In this document: piece after piece, positions 43,851 to 52,758 of the stretch | Position numbering within the stretch: the first letter of the stretch is position 1 | Layout: the number at the start of each line of letters is the position of its first letter | From: an uncultured Prochlorococcus sp. | Lineage (GTDB): Bacteria > Cyanobacteriota > Cyanobacteriia > PCC-6307 > Cyanobiaceae | Assembly (NCBI GenBank): GCA_902574425.1 | Contig: CACGNA010000001.1 | Coordinates: 1-64,000 of the forward strand | Direction of reading: 5' to 3' | DNA: 64,000 nucleotides | Notes under the pieces: model-generated | The model's input: only the letters and a program-made list of their open reading frames with translations | Databases searched by the model: none | What the model was told of the DNA's origin: nothing | Program-made: the position numbers and the translations under genes

Positions 43851-45216
43851 TAATTTATTAAGAGCTCCAAACCAAAGTATTGAAGAGACTGGTTATGCCT
43901 GGTATGTAGGCAACGCTAGACTAATCAATTTATCTGGACGTTTATTAGGAGCTCATATCGCTCACGCTGGACTTATAGTCTTTTGGGCAGGAGCAATGAT
44001 GCTCTTTGAGGTTAATCATTTTACTTTTGATAAACCAATGTGGGAGCAAGGACTAATTTGTATGCCACACGTAGCAATGTTTGGTTATGGAATAGGCCCC
44101 GGTGGTGAAGTTACTGATATCATGCCTTTCTTTCAGGCTGGCGTGGTTCATTTAATAGCTTCTGCAGTGCTTGGCTTTGGAGGAATTTACCATTCATTAG
44201 CCGGTCCTGAGAAGCTTGAAGAAGCTTTCCCATTTTTCTCTACTGACTGGAGAGATAAAAATCAAATGACCAATATTCTTGGTTATCATTTGTGTGTTCT
44301 TGGTGTAGGTGCATTAGCATGGTCTGTGAACTGGAGTTTCATTGGTGGTGCATATGATACTTGGGCACCTGGTGGTGGTGAAGTCAGATTAGTCAATCCA
44401 ACATTAGATCCAAGAGTTATTCTTGGTTATCTATTTAGATCTCCGTGGGGAGGCGCTGGTTCTATAATCGGTGTTAACTCAATTGAAGATATTGTTGGTG
44501 GACATGTCTATGTGGGTGTAACTGCAATTATTGGAGGAATATTCCACATCTTTACCAAACCTTTTGGATGGGCAAGGAGAGCATTCATCTGGAATGGTGA
44601 AGGACTATTAAGTTATGCTCTTGGTGGAATTTGTGTAGCAAGTTTTATTGCATCAACTTTCATTTGGTTTAACAATACTGCTTACCCATCAGAATTTTAC
44701 GGTCCTACAAATGCTGAAGCTTCGCAGGCCCAAAGCTTTACTTTCCTTGTGAGAGATCAAAGAATTGGAGCTAACGTAGGAACAACAATGGGACCAACTG
44801 GTTTAGGTAAGTATCTCATGAGATCTCCTACAGGTGAAATTATATTTGGTGGTGAAACAATGAGATTTTGGGATTTCAGAGGACCATGGTTAGAGCCTCT
44901 TAGAGGACCTAATGGATTGAGCCTTGAGAAAATTCAAAATGATATTCAGCCTTGGCAAGTTAGAAGAGCTGCTGAATATATGACTCATGCTCCTAACGCT
45001 TCTATCAACTCAGTTGGTGGAATCATTACTGAGCCTAATGCTGTTAACTTCGTTAACCTAAGACAATGGTTAGCTGCAGCACAATTCTTCCTAGGATGGT
45101 TTACATTCATTGGTCACCTTTGGCATGCTGGACGTGCTAGAGCAGCCGCTGCTGGTTTCGAAAAAGGAATCGACAGAAAGAGTGAACCGGCTTTAGAAAT
45201 GCCTGATTTAGATTAA
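43834..45216 (+). CDS. psbC: Photosystem II CP43 chlorophyll-binding protein
   Basis: A 460-residue CP43 antenna protein, starting at GTG ([20 protein letters not shown]) preceded by GAGGAGG. Six membrane helices, chlorophyll-binding His pairs, and the lumenal loop with [20 protein letters not shown], which holds Glu and Arg residues that contact the oxygen-evolving cluster. The gene overlaps psbD by 17 bases, giving tight co-translation. An upstream in-frame ATG at 43807 in the psbD body is not used. A strong terminator follows. Confidence 0.98.
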   Translation: METPFNNLLRAPNQSIEETGYAWYVGNARLINLSGRLLGAHIAHAGLIVFWAGAMMLFEVNHFTFDKPMWEQGLICMPHVAMFGYGIGPGGEVTDIMPFFQAGVVHLIASAVLGFGGIYHSLAGPEKLEEAFPFFSTDWRDKNQMTNILGYHLCVLGVGALAWSVNWSFIGGAYDTWAPGGGEVRLVNPTLDPRVILGYLFRSPWGGAGSIIGVNSIEDIVGGHVYVGVTAIIGGIFHIFTKPFGWARRAFIWNGEGLLSYALGGICVASFIASTFIWFNNTAYPSEFYGPTNAEASQAQSFTFLVRDQRIGANVGTTMGPTGLGKYLMRSPTGEIIFGGETMRFWDFRGPWLEPLRGPNGLSLEKIQNDIQPWQVRRAAEYMTHAPNASINSVGGIITEPNAVNFVNLRQWLAAAQFFLGWFTFIGHLWHAGRARAAAAGFEKGIDRKSEPALEMPDLD

Positions 45217-45230
45217 TCTCTAACTCATAT

Positions 45231-45263
45231 AAAAAACCCTATCCTTTGATAGGGTTTTTTTTT
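45231..45263. terminator. Strong terminator between psbC and maf
   Basis: AACCCTATC (45235-45243), CTTT loop, GATAGGGTT (45248-45256) followed by a T-run, and preceded by an A-run. It works in both directions: after psbC on plus and after maf on minus. Confidence 0.9.
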
Positions 45264-45264
45264 G

Positions 45265-45885
45265 TTAAATTTTTTGTTTGGGTAAATTTTTTCTGAGCCA
45301 TGGCAGACTTAAACCCATTACATTACTGAAACAACCCTCAATTTTTTCTATATATTTACCTCCTATACCTTCCAAAGCAAATCCTCCGGCGCAATATAAA
45401 GGTTCATTTGTATCTACATAACTCTTAATTTCCCAATCTTCCAACTTAGAAAAATAAACTCTTGAACTTACTGTTTTTTTTATTATTTCAGTGATTTTAA
45501 AAATTTTGGAAGTTGAATCAAAATTTCCAACTATTAGAGTATGACCAGTATGTAAAAATCCAAATTCTCCAGACATTTTTTTCCATCTAATAAATGCCTC
45601 CTCTTTATTAGATGGTTTACCATAAGCTTCTCCTTTAAATTCAAAAATCGAATCGCAACCAAGTATTTCCAAAGGACCATAATTAAATTCTTCCGAAAAT
45701 GATATTTTTTGAATATTTTCAGATAAACTATTTGCCTTTTGAAAAGATAATTCCAAAGCTAATTTGAATATATTTTTTTCTTTTATTGAAGTTTCATCAA
45801 AGTCACTTGATATTTGGATAAATTCAATTTGACAATTTTCAAGTAATTTCTTTCTAGATTGGGAAGCAGAGGCTAGAATTAACAC
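45265..45885 (-). CDS. maf: Maf-family nucleotide pyrophosphatase
   Basis: A 206-residue protein with [20 protein letters not shown] at the N-terminus (the Maf signature S-x-S-x-R-x-x-L-L), then [20 protein letters not shown] and HTGHTLIVG. The family hydrolyses non-canonical or modified nucleoside triphosphates (m7GTP, dTTP, UTP) to monophosphates. Converges with psbC. Confidence 0.92.
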   Translation of the reverse strand: MLILASASQSRKKLLENCQIEFIQISSDFDETSIKEKNIFKLALELSFQKANSLSENIQKISFSEEFNYGPLEILGCDSIFEFKGEAYGKPSNKEEAFIRWKKMSGEFGFLHTGHTLIVGNFDSTSKIFKITEIIKKTVSSRVYFSKLEDWEIKSYVDTNEPLYCAGGFALEGIGGKYIEKIEGCFSNVMGLSLPWLRKNLPKQKI

Positions 45886-45950
45886 AAATTTTTTTCATAT
45901 TATAATTCAATTTACAAATTAATAAATTTCAAAATTAATATAAATTACTA

Positions 45951-47480
45951 ATGGAATCAGAAGAAAAACTTAAACCTATTAAAACGCCTTTAATGGTTTT
46001 AGGTACTTCTAGTGGTGCAGGAAAATCATTAACAGTTACAGCGATTTGCAGGATTTTAAAAAATATAGGGGAAGAACCAATACCATTTAAAGGACAAAAT
46101 ATGAGTAATAACGCTTGGGTTGATTGGGAAGGGGGAGAGATGGCATATTCACAAGCTCTTCAAGCTTTCGCCTGTGGTATTAATCCTTCTTCAGAAATGA
46201 ATCCCATATTATTAAAACCACAAGGGAATTCAACAAGTGAGGTTATTCATCTTGGTAAAAGTGTAGGAATCACAACTGCCAAAAATTACTACAAAGATTG
46301 GTTTATTCCGGGGTGGGAAGTAATTAAAAAAAGTTTAAATTCTATTTATAAAAGCGATCCAAATTGTCGTTTAATTATTGAAGGGGCTGGCAGTCCAGTA
46401 GAAATGAATTTAATTCATAGAGACCTTACTAATTTAAAAATTGCAAAGTATTTAAAGGCAAATTGCATTTTAGTTACTGATATTGAAAGGGGAGGTGTTT
46501 TTGCTCAAATAATCGGAACCCTTGAATTAATGAAACCTGAAGAGAAGAAACTTATTAAAGGAATTATTATAAATAGATTCAGAGGAGACCTTTCATTATT
46601 TGAAGAAGGGAAAAAATGGATAGAAAGTAAAACTAAAATACCTGTTATTGGGATTATTCCATGGTTAAATGATTCATTCCCTCCTGAAGATTCTTTAGAT
46701 TTAATAGAAAAAAAATCACGTTCATCGAATCCTGAGATCAAAGTTGGAATTATAAAATTGCCATCTATTAGCAATTTTTCAGATTTTGATCCATTGGAAA
46801 ATGAAGAATCAATTTTTATTGAATGGATTAAAGAATCGCAAAACTTAAAGAATTATGACTTTATTATTATTCCGGGGAGTAAACAAACTTTTAAAGATCA
46901 GATTTTTCTTGAAAATACTGGTTTATCTCATAATTTAAGAGCATATTCAGAAAATAAGGGTAATATTATTGGGATTTGTGGAGGTTTACAAATGTTAGGA
47001 ACAACGCTTGAAGATCCATTTTTTAAGGAGGGTTCCAAAAATTATTTGGAACAAAAAATTAAAGGGATTGGATTACTTCCATTAAAAACCACTTTCTTTA
47101 AAAAAAAATTAACCCGTCAAATTATTTCAGAATCTTTATGGCCATGCCAATCAAAAGTTAATGGTTTTGAAATTCATAATGGCCAAACCGAATTAGTTAA
47201 TACTCAAAACTCATTTAAGATTAAACCTATCTTCAAAGACTTGAATCTAGGTTGGTACAAAGAAAATAAAGAAGGTGGGACTATCGCAGGTACATACATT
47301 CATGGGATATTTGAAAATGATGTTTGGAGAGATCAATATATAAATTTAATAAGAGAGAGAAAAAAATTGCCAGCATTAAAGAAAAAAACAAGATCGTATA
47401 AAGTTAAGAGAGAATCAATAATTGAAAATCTCGCAAATGAATTTGATAAGCATTTAAATCTCTCATCTTTAATTAATTGA
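45951..47480 (+). CDS. cobQ: Cobyric acid synthase
   Basis: A 509-residue enzyme amidating four side chains of adenosylcobyrinic acid a,c-diamide in B12 synthesis. An N-terminal ATP-binding domain (GTSSGAGKSLTVTAICRIL, NMSNNAWV) is followed by a class I glutamine amidotransferase domain with GICGGLQMLG (nucleophile Cys) and the catalytic His in YIHGIFEND. ERGGVFAQIIGTLEL is the family signature. Its stop overlaps the TTG start of the ferredoxin gene. Confidence 0.96.
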   Translation: MESEEKLKPIKTPLMVLGTSSGAGKSLTVTAICRILKNIGEEPIPFKGQNMSNNAWVDWEGGEMAYSQALQAFACGINPSSEMNPILLKPQGNSTSEVIHLGKSVGITTAKNYYKDWFIPGWEVIKKSLNSIYKSDPNCRLIIEGAGSPVEMNLIHRDLTNLKIAKYLKANCILVTDIERGGVFAQIIGTLELMKPEEKKLIKGIIINRFRGDLSLFEEGKKWIESKTKIPVIGIIPWLNDSFPPEDSLDLIEKKSRSSNPEIKVGIIKLPSISNFSDFDPLENEESIFIEWIKESQNLKNYDFIIIPGSKQTFKDQIFLENTGLSHNLRAYSENKGNIIGICGGLQMLGTTLEDPFFKEGSKNYLEQKIKGIGLLPLKTTFFKKKLTRQIISESLWPCQSKVNGFEIHNGQTELVNTQNSFKIKPIFKDLNLGWYKENKEGGTIAGTYIHGIFENDVWRDQYINLIRERKKLPALKKKTRSYKVKRESIIENLANEFDKHLNLSSLIN

Positions 47481-47728
47481 AAAACTCAAGAATTAAAATT
47501 ATTTGGCAAAATAATATTGAAACATGCGTTTCTGAAGGAGAAGATTGGTTTTCTGCTGCAGAAAAAGCAGGTTTAGAAATTCCAACTGGCTGTTTAACAG
47601 GAAGTTGTGGAGCCTGTGAAATTGATGTAAATGGTGAAACGGTAAGGGCATGTATAAGTACAATTGAAAGTAAAAGAAAATCTCCATTAAAAGTTTCTCT
47701 TACTACAGATCCTTTCTGGGGAGACTAA
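47477..47728 (+). CDS. Small plant-type [2Fe-2S] ferredoxin-like protein
   Basis: An 83-residue protein with Cys39, Cys44, Cys47 and Cys59 in GCLTGSCGACEIDV and VRACIS. The spacing C-x4-C-x2-C is plant-type ferredoxin, but the last Cys is only 11 residues away instead of about 29, a compact variant. It starts at TTG inside the cobQ stop codon, so it is translationally coupled. Possible electron donor for cobalt reduction is speculative. Confidence 0.82.
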   Translation: MKNSRIKIIWQNNIETCVSEGEDWFSAAEKAGLEIPTGCLTGSCGACEIDVNGETVRACISTIESKRKSPLKVSLTTDPFWGD

Positions 47729-47741
47729 ATAATATTTTGCT

Positions 47742-49577
47742 TTAATATAAAAAATTTAATTTAATTCCAAATCTATAGTCCTTATCTTCAAGAAGTTGCC
47801 CAATATCCTGAATACCTGCAGCATTAGAATAATATAGATCAACTGATGCTGCAGGCGAATAGCGATATCTCAAAGCGAGTGCAGAATTAAAATCTGAACC
47901 TTTTGTAAACGAAGTATTTATTTCTGGAATAAGCTGCAAATTATCTAATAAATTTATGTAACTCGAAACACCAATCCCCCCAATACTTTCTATCCCACTA
48001 AAGAAGTATCTTGGACTTATGTTAAAGGCTAACCAATTATTTATCTTAAAAGTATTTATCAATTCAGAAAACAAGTATCCTTGATGATTTGAACCTTCAT
48101 TCCTACCAAAAGATGTTCTAAATGTCATCCAAAAAGGATCATTTTTTTGAGGGCTAAAAATTAATAATTTACCACCAAATCTATAACTAAATGTATTTTC
48201 GTTCAAATATATGCTTTGCAATGAAGAATTTTCTTTATTGATTAAATTAGCATCATTAAAAGACCCAGTATTTAATTCTAATTGAAATATATTAGACAAA
48301 GAATATCCATAAAAAGCAAATAAATTTCCTTTTTCGTCATAATTTAAATTTATCTGACTAACACCTCTTTTGGGGAATAATGCATTATTAACCGTCAATC
48401 CTCCAAATAATAAGAGCTCATTTTCTTCCTTTAGGGGAACAAATTGAGTATCAAGCGAGAAAGGATTATATTTGCCGCCAAGGTAATATAGTGGTTTATT
48501 ATCTGAGGGAATTGTAAACAAGGATGTTGATGGAGTGGTTCCATATCCATTAGTAATTTTGCCTTCAATTCCAATGATAGGATTTACATCCCAATTAAAA
48601 CCGTAGCTATAAATCGGATGTCTATGGAACTTCAAATTCTCATCGAAGCTATTATGACCTGGACCAAATAGATATGTATATGAACCGATTAATTGAACAT
48701 TAGTTGTAATATCAAAATTTATGCCTGATGCTAAAAAATAATTATTCCCGTAAAAGTTTTTCCCGATATTTTTATCACCCAATACCTCTGGAATAAAAGT
48801 CATTCCTGGAACAATGGAAAATTTTGTTTGATTAGTTAATTGACTAGTGAATGGGAAAGAAAATGAATAAATAAATTTCTCGTATCTATCCAAGCCAACA
48901 GAATTATCGATCTCGTTATAAATACTTTTTGTATCATCACCACCACTACTAACTACCCAATACTCTAAAGAACTTGAGAAAGATAATGAATTTTTTAAAT
49001 CTTCAGACTCTAAAATTTGATTCTTATACGCTATGGCAATACTTGCCCAATTATTTGGAATCAATTCTCCTCCAATTAAATTGTAGAGTGGATCATCAGT
49101 CTCAGATAAATAAATTGAAAATAAAGAGTAATCACTTAAACCATAATGAAATTTGAGACCATAGTTTTGATGTCCAGTACCACCTCCTGCACCTCCACTA
49201 AAAGCTGAGACAAAATTACTTGAAAAAATGAAATCGCCAGAATTCAGAAAATTATTTAAAGGAATATGTGGTTGTATTTCTAATACTTCTTGTTTATTTA
49301 CTTGTTTATTTACAAAATTAGTTTTTTCTCTTTTCTCATTAAAAAAAAATTTATCTGATTTTTTCTCTTGGTTATTTAAATTTTTGTTATCAAAATAACT
49401 TTCATCATTACTATAAGATTTCCAAATAATCTTTTGCAAGGGTTTAGATTTATTTCCCTTTACCTTTTCCCACTTAACCGAATTCAATTCAGAAGAATCT
49501 TCTTTTGCTTTACCTGCAAAGACACCCACAAAATTTAATAATTGACTAATTAAAAATATAAAAAAAACCAACCTCAT
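47742..49577 (-). CDS. Predicted outer-membrane beta-barrel protein, YjbH-like
   Basis: A 611-residue secreted protein with a signal peptide (about residues 1-22) and a low-complexity Lys/Asn linker, then many amphipathic strands. GGAGGGTGHQNYGLKFHYGL followed by ETDDPLYNLIGGELIPNNWA is similar in layout to YjbH-type exopolysaccharide-associated outer-membrane barrels, and the chain ends with aromatic strand residues (…FGIKLNFLY). Role in polysaccharide or surface export is inferred. It converges with the ferredoxin gene. Confidence 0.6.
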   Translation of the reverse strand: MRLVFFIFLISQLLNFVGVFAGKAKEDSSELNSVKWEKVKGNKSKPLQKIIWKSYSNDESYFDNKNLNNQEKKSDKFFFNEKREKTNFVNKQVNKQEVLEIQPHIPLNNFLNSGDFIFSSNFVSAFSGGAGGGTGHQNYGLKFHYGLSDYSLFSIYLSETDDPLYNLIGGELIPNNWASIAIAYKNQILESEDLKNSLSFSSSLEYWVVSSGGDDTKSIYNEIDNSVGLDRYEKFIYSFSFPFTSQLTNQTKFSIVPGMTFIPEVLGDKNIGKNFYGNNYFLASGINFDITTNVQLIGSYTYLFGPGHNSFDENLKFHRHPIYSYGFNWDVNPIIGIEGKITNGYGTTPSTSLFTIPSDNKPLYYLGGKYNPFSLDTQFVPLKEENELLLFGGLTVNNALFPKRGVSQINLNYDEKGNLFAFYGYSLSNIFQLELNTGSFNDANLINKENSSLQSIYLNENTFSYRFGGKLLIFSPQKNDPFWMTFRTSFGRNEGSNHQGYLFSELINTFKINNWLAFNISPRYFFSGIESIGGIGVSSYINLLDNLQLIPEINTSFTKGSDFNSALALRYRYSPAASVDLYYSNAAGIQDIGQLLEDKDYRFGIKLNFLY

Positions 49578-49792
49578 ATTAAAAACTTTTAAAATTCACT
49601 TTTTTTAATTCCCAATTATACGCAAAAAAAAGTAAATTTATCAATCTGAAGTTTACCAAGATAATAATTAACTAGGATAAACTAATATTGTAAATAGTTC
49701 TAAATTTTGGTCTAAATTTATCTCCCCATAAGGTGGAACAAACTCTAGTTGGCAATTATATCAAGTCAATAATGCTTAAAGAATAAATTTCA

Positions 49793-50326
49793 CTAAACAT
49801 TCCCGATTATTAAATAAAGAAAAATATAATATAAAAATGAACCTAAAAATGTGTTTATTAGGATAACTTTTTTTTTGGTTTTTGAATAGGCAATAATATA
49901 GCTTCCCAAGACGTGAGGTATTATCGGGAAAGATCTTATAATTAAGATATAAAAAGATCTAAAAGTGACATTTTCAAAAAATTTATAAAGATAATTTTTC
50001 TTTGGGTTTATCAAAAGCAATATATTTCCAGAAAATCTGAATTTAATTTTTCTCAAAATAAGAACTTGAATTACACTTAAAATGGTTAAAACTGGAGAAA
50101 AAAATAAAACATAATATAACCCAAAAAGTTTTACTAATATAAAGTCAAAAATAATCGATAAAGGAAGACCGAAAAATATAGAAAGCATATTCAAAGCTAT
50201 CAAATATTTGTATTGAATATTATTAACTAATAATTCAATATCATAGGTATATTTAAATATTAAAGCCAGAAAATAAACCAATAAATAGGTAAAAAATACT
50301 TTAAAAATTAATGATTTTAAATTCAT
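49793..50326 (-). CDS. Membrane protein, possible VTT/DedA-type
   Basis: A 177-residue protein with about five hydrophobic segments. SIFFGLPLSIIFDFILVKLFG and FRSFYILIIRSFPIIPHVLG recall the VTT (TVP38/TMEM64, DedA) pattern G-x-P…F-x-x-x-x-x-x-R-x-x-P-x-x-P. Very AT-rich and Ile/Phe/Tyr-heavy, unlike core genes. Assignment is tentative. Confidence 0.5.
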   Translation of the reverse strand: MNLKSLIFKVFFTYLLVYFLALIFKYTYDIELLVNNIQYKYLIALNMLSIFFGLPLSIIFDFILVKLFGLYYVLFFSPVLTILSVIQVLILRKIKFRFSGNILLLINPKKNYLYKFFENVTFRSFYILIIRSFPIIPHVLGSYIIAYSKTKKKVILINTFLGSFLYYIFLYLIIGNV

Positions 50327-50967
50327 ATCTTTTTATACATATAAGATCAAATATTCCAAATAATTATCAAAAATAAGTAATTCAAAAAAAATCCCCTTTT
50401 TGAAGGTAACTCTAATTAAAATATAATGGTTAAAGTAACATCTTTTTTGTTTTCCTTTAACAAAATATATCTAGCAAATCTTGAATTAGTTTTCTATCTC
50501 TGAACAAGCACTATTTGAATTCATAAACTGAGAGGGTTAAATCACATTGGGATTCCATCAAGGAATATGTAGAACTACATACAACTAAATTTTTAAATTT
50601 TAATTAATTCCCCTTAACTACATTAGGCATAGAAATTAACACTTGGGAAGAAATAGGAAAGTCAATAAAATTATTAATTTTGCAAAAAAAAAGACCCCTA
50701 TTTCTAGAGGTCTTTCTTGGTATTACTAAATCAAGTGTTTCCTTGTTTCCACTGTTTTAGTAAAACCACTCCTTCACACATATACAAACTATGACATTTA
50801 TTTCTTTTACGTGGAAGGTGCGAATGGAATTTTACTTAAATGTCACATGCACTAATTGTCTATAGCAGTATATTTGTCATTATTTATTTAAAAGTAAAGA
50901 GTAAAAGAAAAAAGTTGGTTTTGGGTAAATAACTATATTAATTTGATCAAATAATATTTAATCTTAA
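50327..50967. other. Non-coding stretch with two hairpins
   Basis: No gene of convincing length is visible on either strand. It contains a minus-strand terminator at 50682-50715 and a long hairpin with arms TGACATTTA (50792-50800) and TAAATGTCA (50837-50845). The stretch is a candidate for a non-coding RNA or a long 3' untranslated region of the rhomboid gene. Confidence 0.5.
50682..50715 (-). terminator. Intrinsic terminator on the minus strand
   Basis: AAAGACC (50690-50696) pairs with GGTCTTT (50709-50715). Read on the minus strand, the stem is followed by nine T. It would end a transcript coming from the rhomboid gene or from a small RNA in 50716-50967. Confidence 0.7.
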
Positions 50968-51570
50968 TTAGATTAAGAATAAAAAACATCCTGCAATAAA
51001 TCCACTTAAATGCCCTAATAAACTTACCCCTGGCAATAAAGAGAAAATCAAACCTATAAGGCATATTGTCTTTGACATTTTTTGAACTTCATAATTGGAT
51101 TTAAGACCAATTCCTTTACCTAAAAAATAACTCTTTCCATAAAAAGAAGTTAATAGCAAGAATCCAAATAAAGCATAAATTATTCCACTGAATCCTAAAG
51201 CTGCATAATTCGGATAGATATTAAAATAAGATAAGATCTTTTCGTAAACCCAGATAATAAAAAAATTAAAAAAAGAACAAATTAAAATAAATTTAAAATA
51301 AAAAAATCTGCTTTCTATTCCAAGTCTCATCAAAAAATATCTAGTGATAATTATTCCACCAAGATTACTTAATAAATGATTTAAATCTGAATGGATTAGA
51401 ATTGATGTAAAAATCCTATAGGGTTGGTAACTAATTAATCTTGGTACAAAGTAAAATTTTTCTTTATCAATAACTCCAATCAAATCTGTAAAAATAAAAA
51501 CTGAGATTAAAAAAAGTCCAGTTAAAAGGTACTGCCAATCATATTTAGATATTGAATTATAAAAAGGCAT
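50968..51570 (-). CDS. Rhomboid-family intramembrane serine protease
   Basis: A 200-residue membrane protein with six helices. The active-site Ser lies in LGFSGIIYALFGFLL (GxSG) and the catalytic His in LGHLSGFIAG. The HSDLNHLLSNLGGI segment is the conserved His-Asn motif of helix 2. Rhomboids cleave membrane protein substrates within the bilayer. The dyad is complete, so activity is likely. Confidence 0.85.
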   Translation of the reverse strand: MPFYNSISKYDWQYLLTGLFLISVFIFTDLIGVIDKEKFYFVPRLISYQPYRIFTSILIHSDLNHLLSNLGGIIITRYFLMRLGIESRFFYFKFILICSFFNFFIIWVYEKILSYFNIYPNYAALGFSGIIYALFGFLLLTSFYGKSYFLGKGIGLKSNYEVQKMSKTICLIGLIFSLLPGVSLLGHLSGFIAGCFLFLI

Positions 51571-51612
51571 TTTTTAGTTTTATATTAAAAAATATATTCT
51601 AAAATAGAAGAA

Positions 51613-51634
51613 AAAGACCCTGAAAAGGGTCTTT
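51613..51634. terminator. Intrinsic terminator
   Basis: AAAGACCCT (51613-51621), GAAA tetraloop, AGGGTCTTT (51626-51634). A perfect nine-base stem; the minus-strand side has five T, so it most likely ends the small gene at 51661-51819. Confidence 0.8.
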
Positions 51635-51660
51635 ATTAATACCTTAAATTTACATTACCT

Positions 51661-51819
51661 TTAGTAGATTTTGCAATGAGAACTTGTTGGGTGGTCTATG
51701 CATTCTTTTTCCCAATAATCTTGTCTTTGATCTTTAGGTAGTTGATAATTAAAATCATGCATTCTCCAAATATCTGAAGTTGCATTTCTAAGGGCAGTGA
51801 ATGGAGTCGTTAGTCTCAT
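51661..51819 (-). CDS. Small protein with CP12-like C-terminus
   Basis: A 52-residue ATG frame with an excellent ribosome binding site (AGGAGGTTTT). It starts MRLTTPFTALRNATSDIWRM and ends YWEKECIDHPTSSHCKIY. The end has two Cys separated by eight residues followed by [KR]-I-Y, the same spacing as the C-terminal Cys loop of CP12, which binds GAPDH under oxidising conditions. The N-terminal CP12 part is missing. A terminator follows directly. Confidence 0.65.
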   Translation of the reverse strand: MRLTTPFTALRNATSDIWRMHDFNYQLPKDQRQDYWEKECIDHPTSSHCKIY

Positions 51820-52176
51820 AAAACCTCCTATATCTCTACTTCTTAATTATCCTCCCATTCAATTGAAATTAATAGAGTATTAATACCCGAGTATTAGTGC
51901 TTTGTGGTTGTTACAACTTTTTTCCAATTAAGAACTTTCTTTTCCCATTAAGTAGGATTAGAAATAATTCACTATTCAAACGCACTTCATCGAATTTGTG
52001 GACAGAGGGGTTTATAAGACTAGAAGAGGGTATTTGTTTGCCCTCTTATTTTTTTTCAATTTTATTCGTGTATTTTGTTAATGGATTAAACTTATAAAGT
52101 AAATCATAAAATTTCTTATTCAAAAGATAATGATTAAAATCTCTTTGGATGCGTTCAAAAAGTATGTAGGGAAAGT
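51820..52176 (+). other. Non-coding stretch, candidate small RNA ending in a terminator
   Basis: A 66-codon frame at 51897-52097 runs through the terminator hairpin and is not convincing. GAGTATTA is repeated at about 51872 and 51890, just before the candidate RNA start. A transcript ending at the 52025-52056 terminator would be about 150 nt. Confidence 0.4.
52025..52056 (+). terminator. Intrinsic terminator
   Basis: AGAGGG (52025-52030) pairs with CCCTCT (52041-52046), followed by TATTTTTTTT. No upstream plus-strand gene ends here, so it suggests a separate small RNA. Confidence 0.7.
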
Positions 52177-52362
52177 ATGAGCACTAAATGGGATGACAAA
52201 TCTTGGCAGAAAGATTTCTTAAACATGAAGTCGCATTCTCCCTCAGATGCAAAACTCTTAATTGGAGGTGTAAAAGGATTAAAAGATGCATGGCGTCTAG
52301 GTGTAATGCATTTGGAATACGAAAGACTGAAGAAAATACAGGAGGAACAGCAACAGCAATGA
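52177..52362 (+). CDS. Small conserved protein, duplicated pair 1, first gene
   Basis: A 61-residue protein (MSTKWDDKSWQKDFLNMKSH…) with DAKLLIGGVKGLKDAWRLGV and a Gln-rich end. A near-identical paralogue is at 55644-55835. Its stop overlaps the next ATG (ATGA), so it is coupled to the 76-residue gene. Function unknown; it may be a small two-component module carried by mobile DNA. Confidence 0.75.
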   Translation: MSTKWDDKSWQKDFLNMKSHSPSDAKLLIGGVKGLKDAWRLGVMHLEYERLKKIQEEQQQQ

Positions 52363-52589
52363 CAGAAAAAATAAACTGGCAGAAAGAATTATTAGAAAGT
52401 GGAAAGTTTAATGATAAATTTTCAAAAAATCTTCTAAAACATGGAGCAAAAAACTTTATGCAAGGAATCTATCTTGGATATATGTATTCTAGATGGAGAA
52501 AAATAAGAGGTTTAGCGAAAGATGATCCAGTAGAAAATAAAGGTCAAATGCAATCATCATTCAAAGATTTTGAGGAGAAAATCAAATAA
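52359..52589 (+). CDS. Small conserved protein, duplicated pair 1, second gene
   Basis: A 76-residue protein (MTEKINWQKELLESGKFNDK…) with YLGYMYSRWRKIRGLAKDDP. The start at 52359 overlaps the previous stop. A longer frame opening at 52203 only shadows the first gene. The paralogue at 55832-56062 is about 87% identical by eye. The two genes always appear together here, and each pair is followed by a TCCACCAACAC repeat. Confidence 0.75.
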   Translation: MTEKINWQKELLESGKFNDKFSKNLLKHGAKNFMQGIYLGYMYSRWRKIRGLAKDDPVENKGQMQSSFKDFEEKIK

Positions 52590-52649
52590 AAACGATAAGT
52601 ACTTCCCCTTTAGAAGAATCAGAATCTCCTAATTATTTACAAACGATAT

Positions 52650-52739
52650 TGAGGAATCCACCAACACCATATTTCGTCAATCAAATATCCACCAACACAT
52701 CCACCAACACCAAAAACTTGCCGATATTGGACGACACTG
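52650..52739 (+). repeat. Island repeat R1 (TCCACCAACAC units)
   Basis: TGAGGAATCCACCAACAC, then ATATCCACCAACACATCCACCA and CCAAAAACTTG, then GATATTGGACGA. The same order recurs in R2 (56121-56211) and, partly rearranged, in R3 (58815-58922). R1 and R2 match over about 90 bases with few differences. Confidence 0.85.
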
Positions 52740-52758
52740 TACTCAAAATAATAAAAGA

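Noticed and set aside
51897-52097. 66-codon plus-strand open frame
   Set aside because: It reads straight through an intrinsic terminator hairpin and has no protein-like composition.
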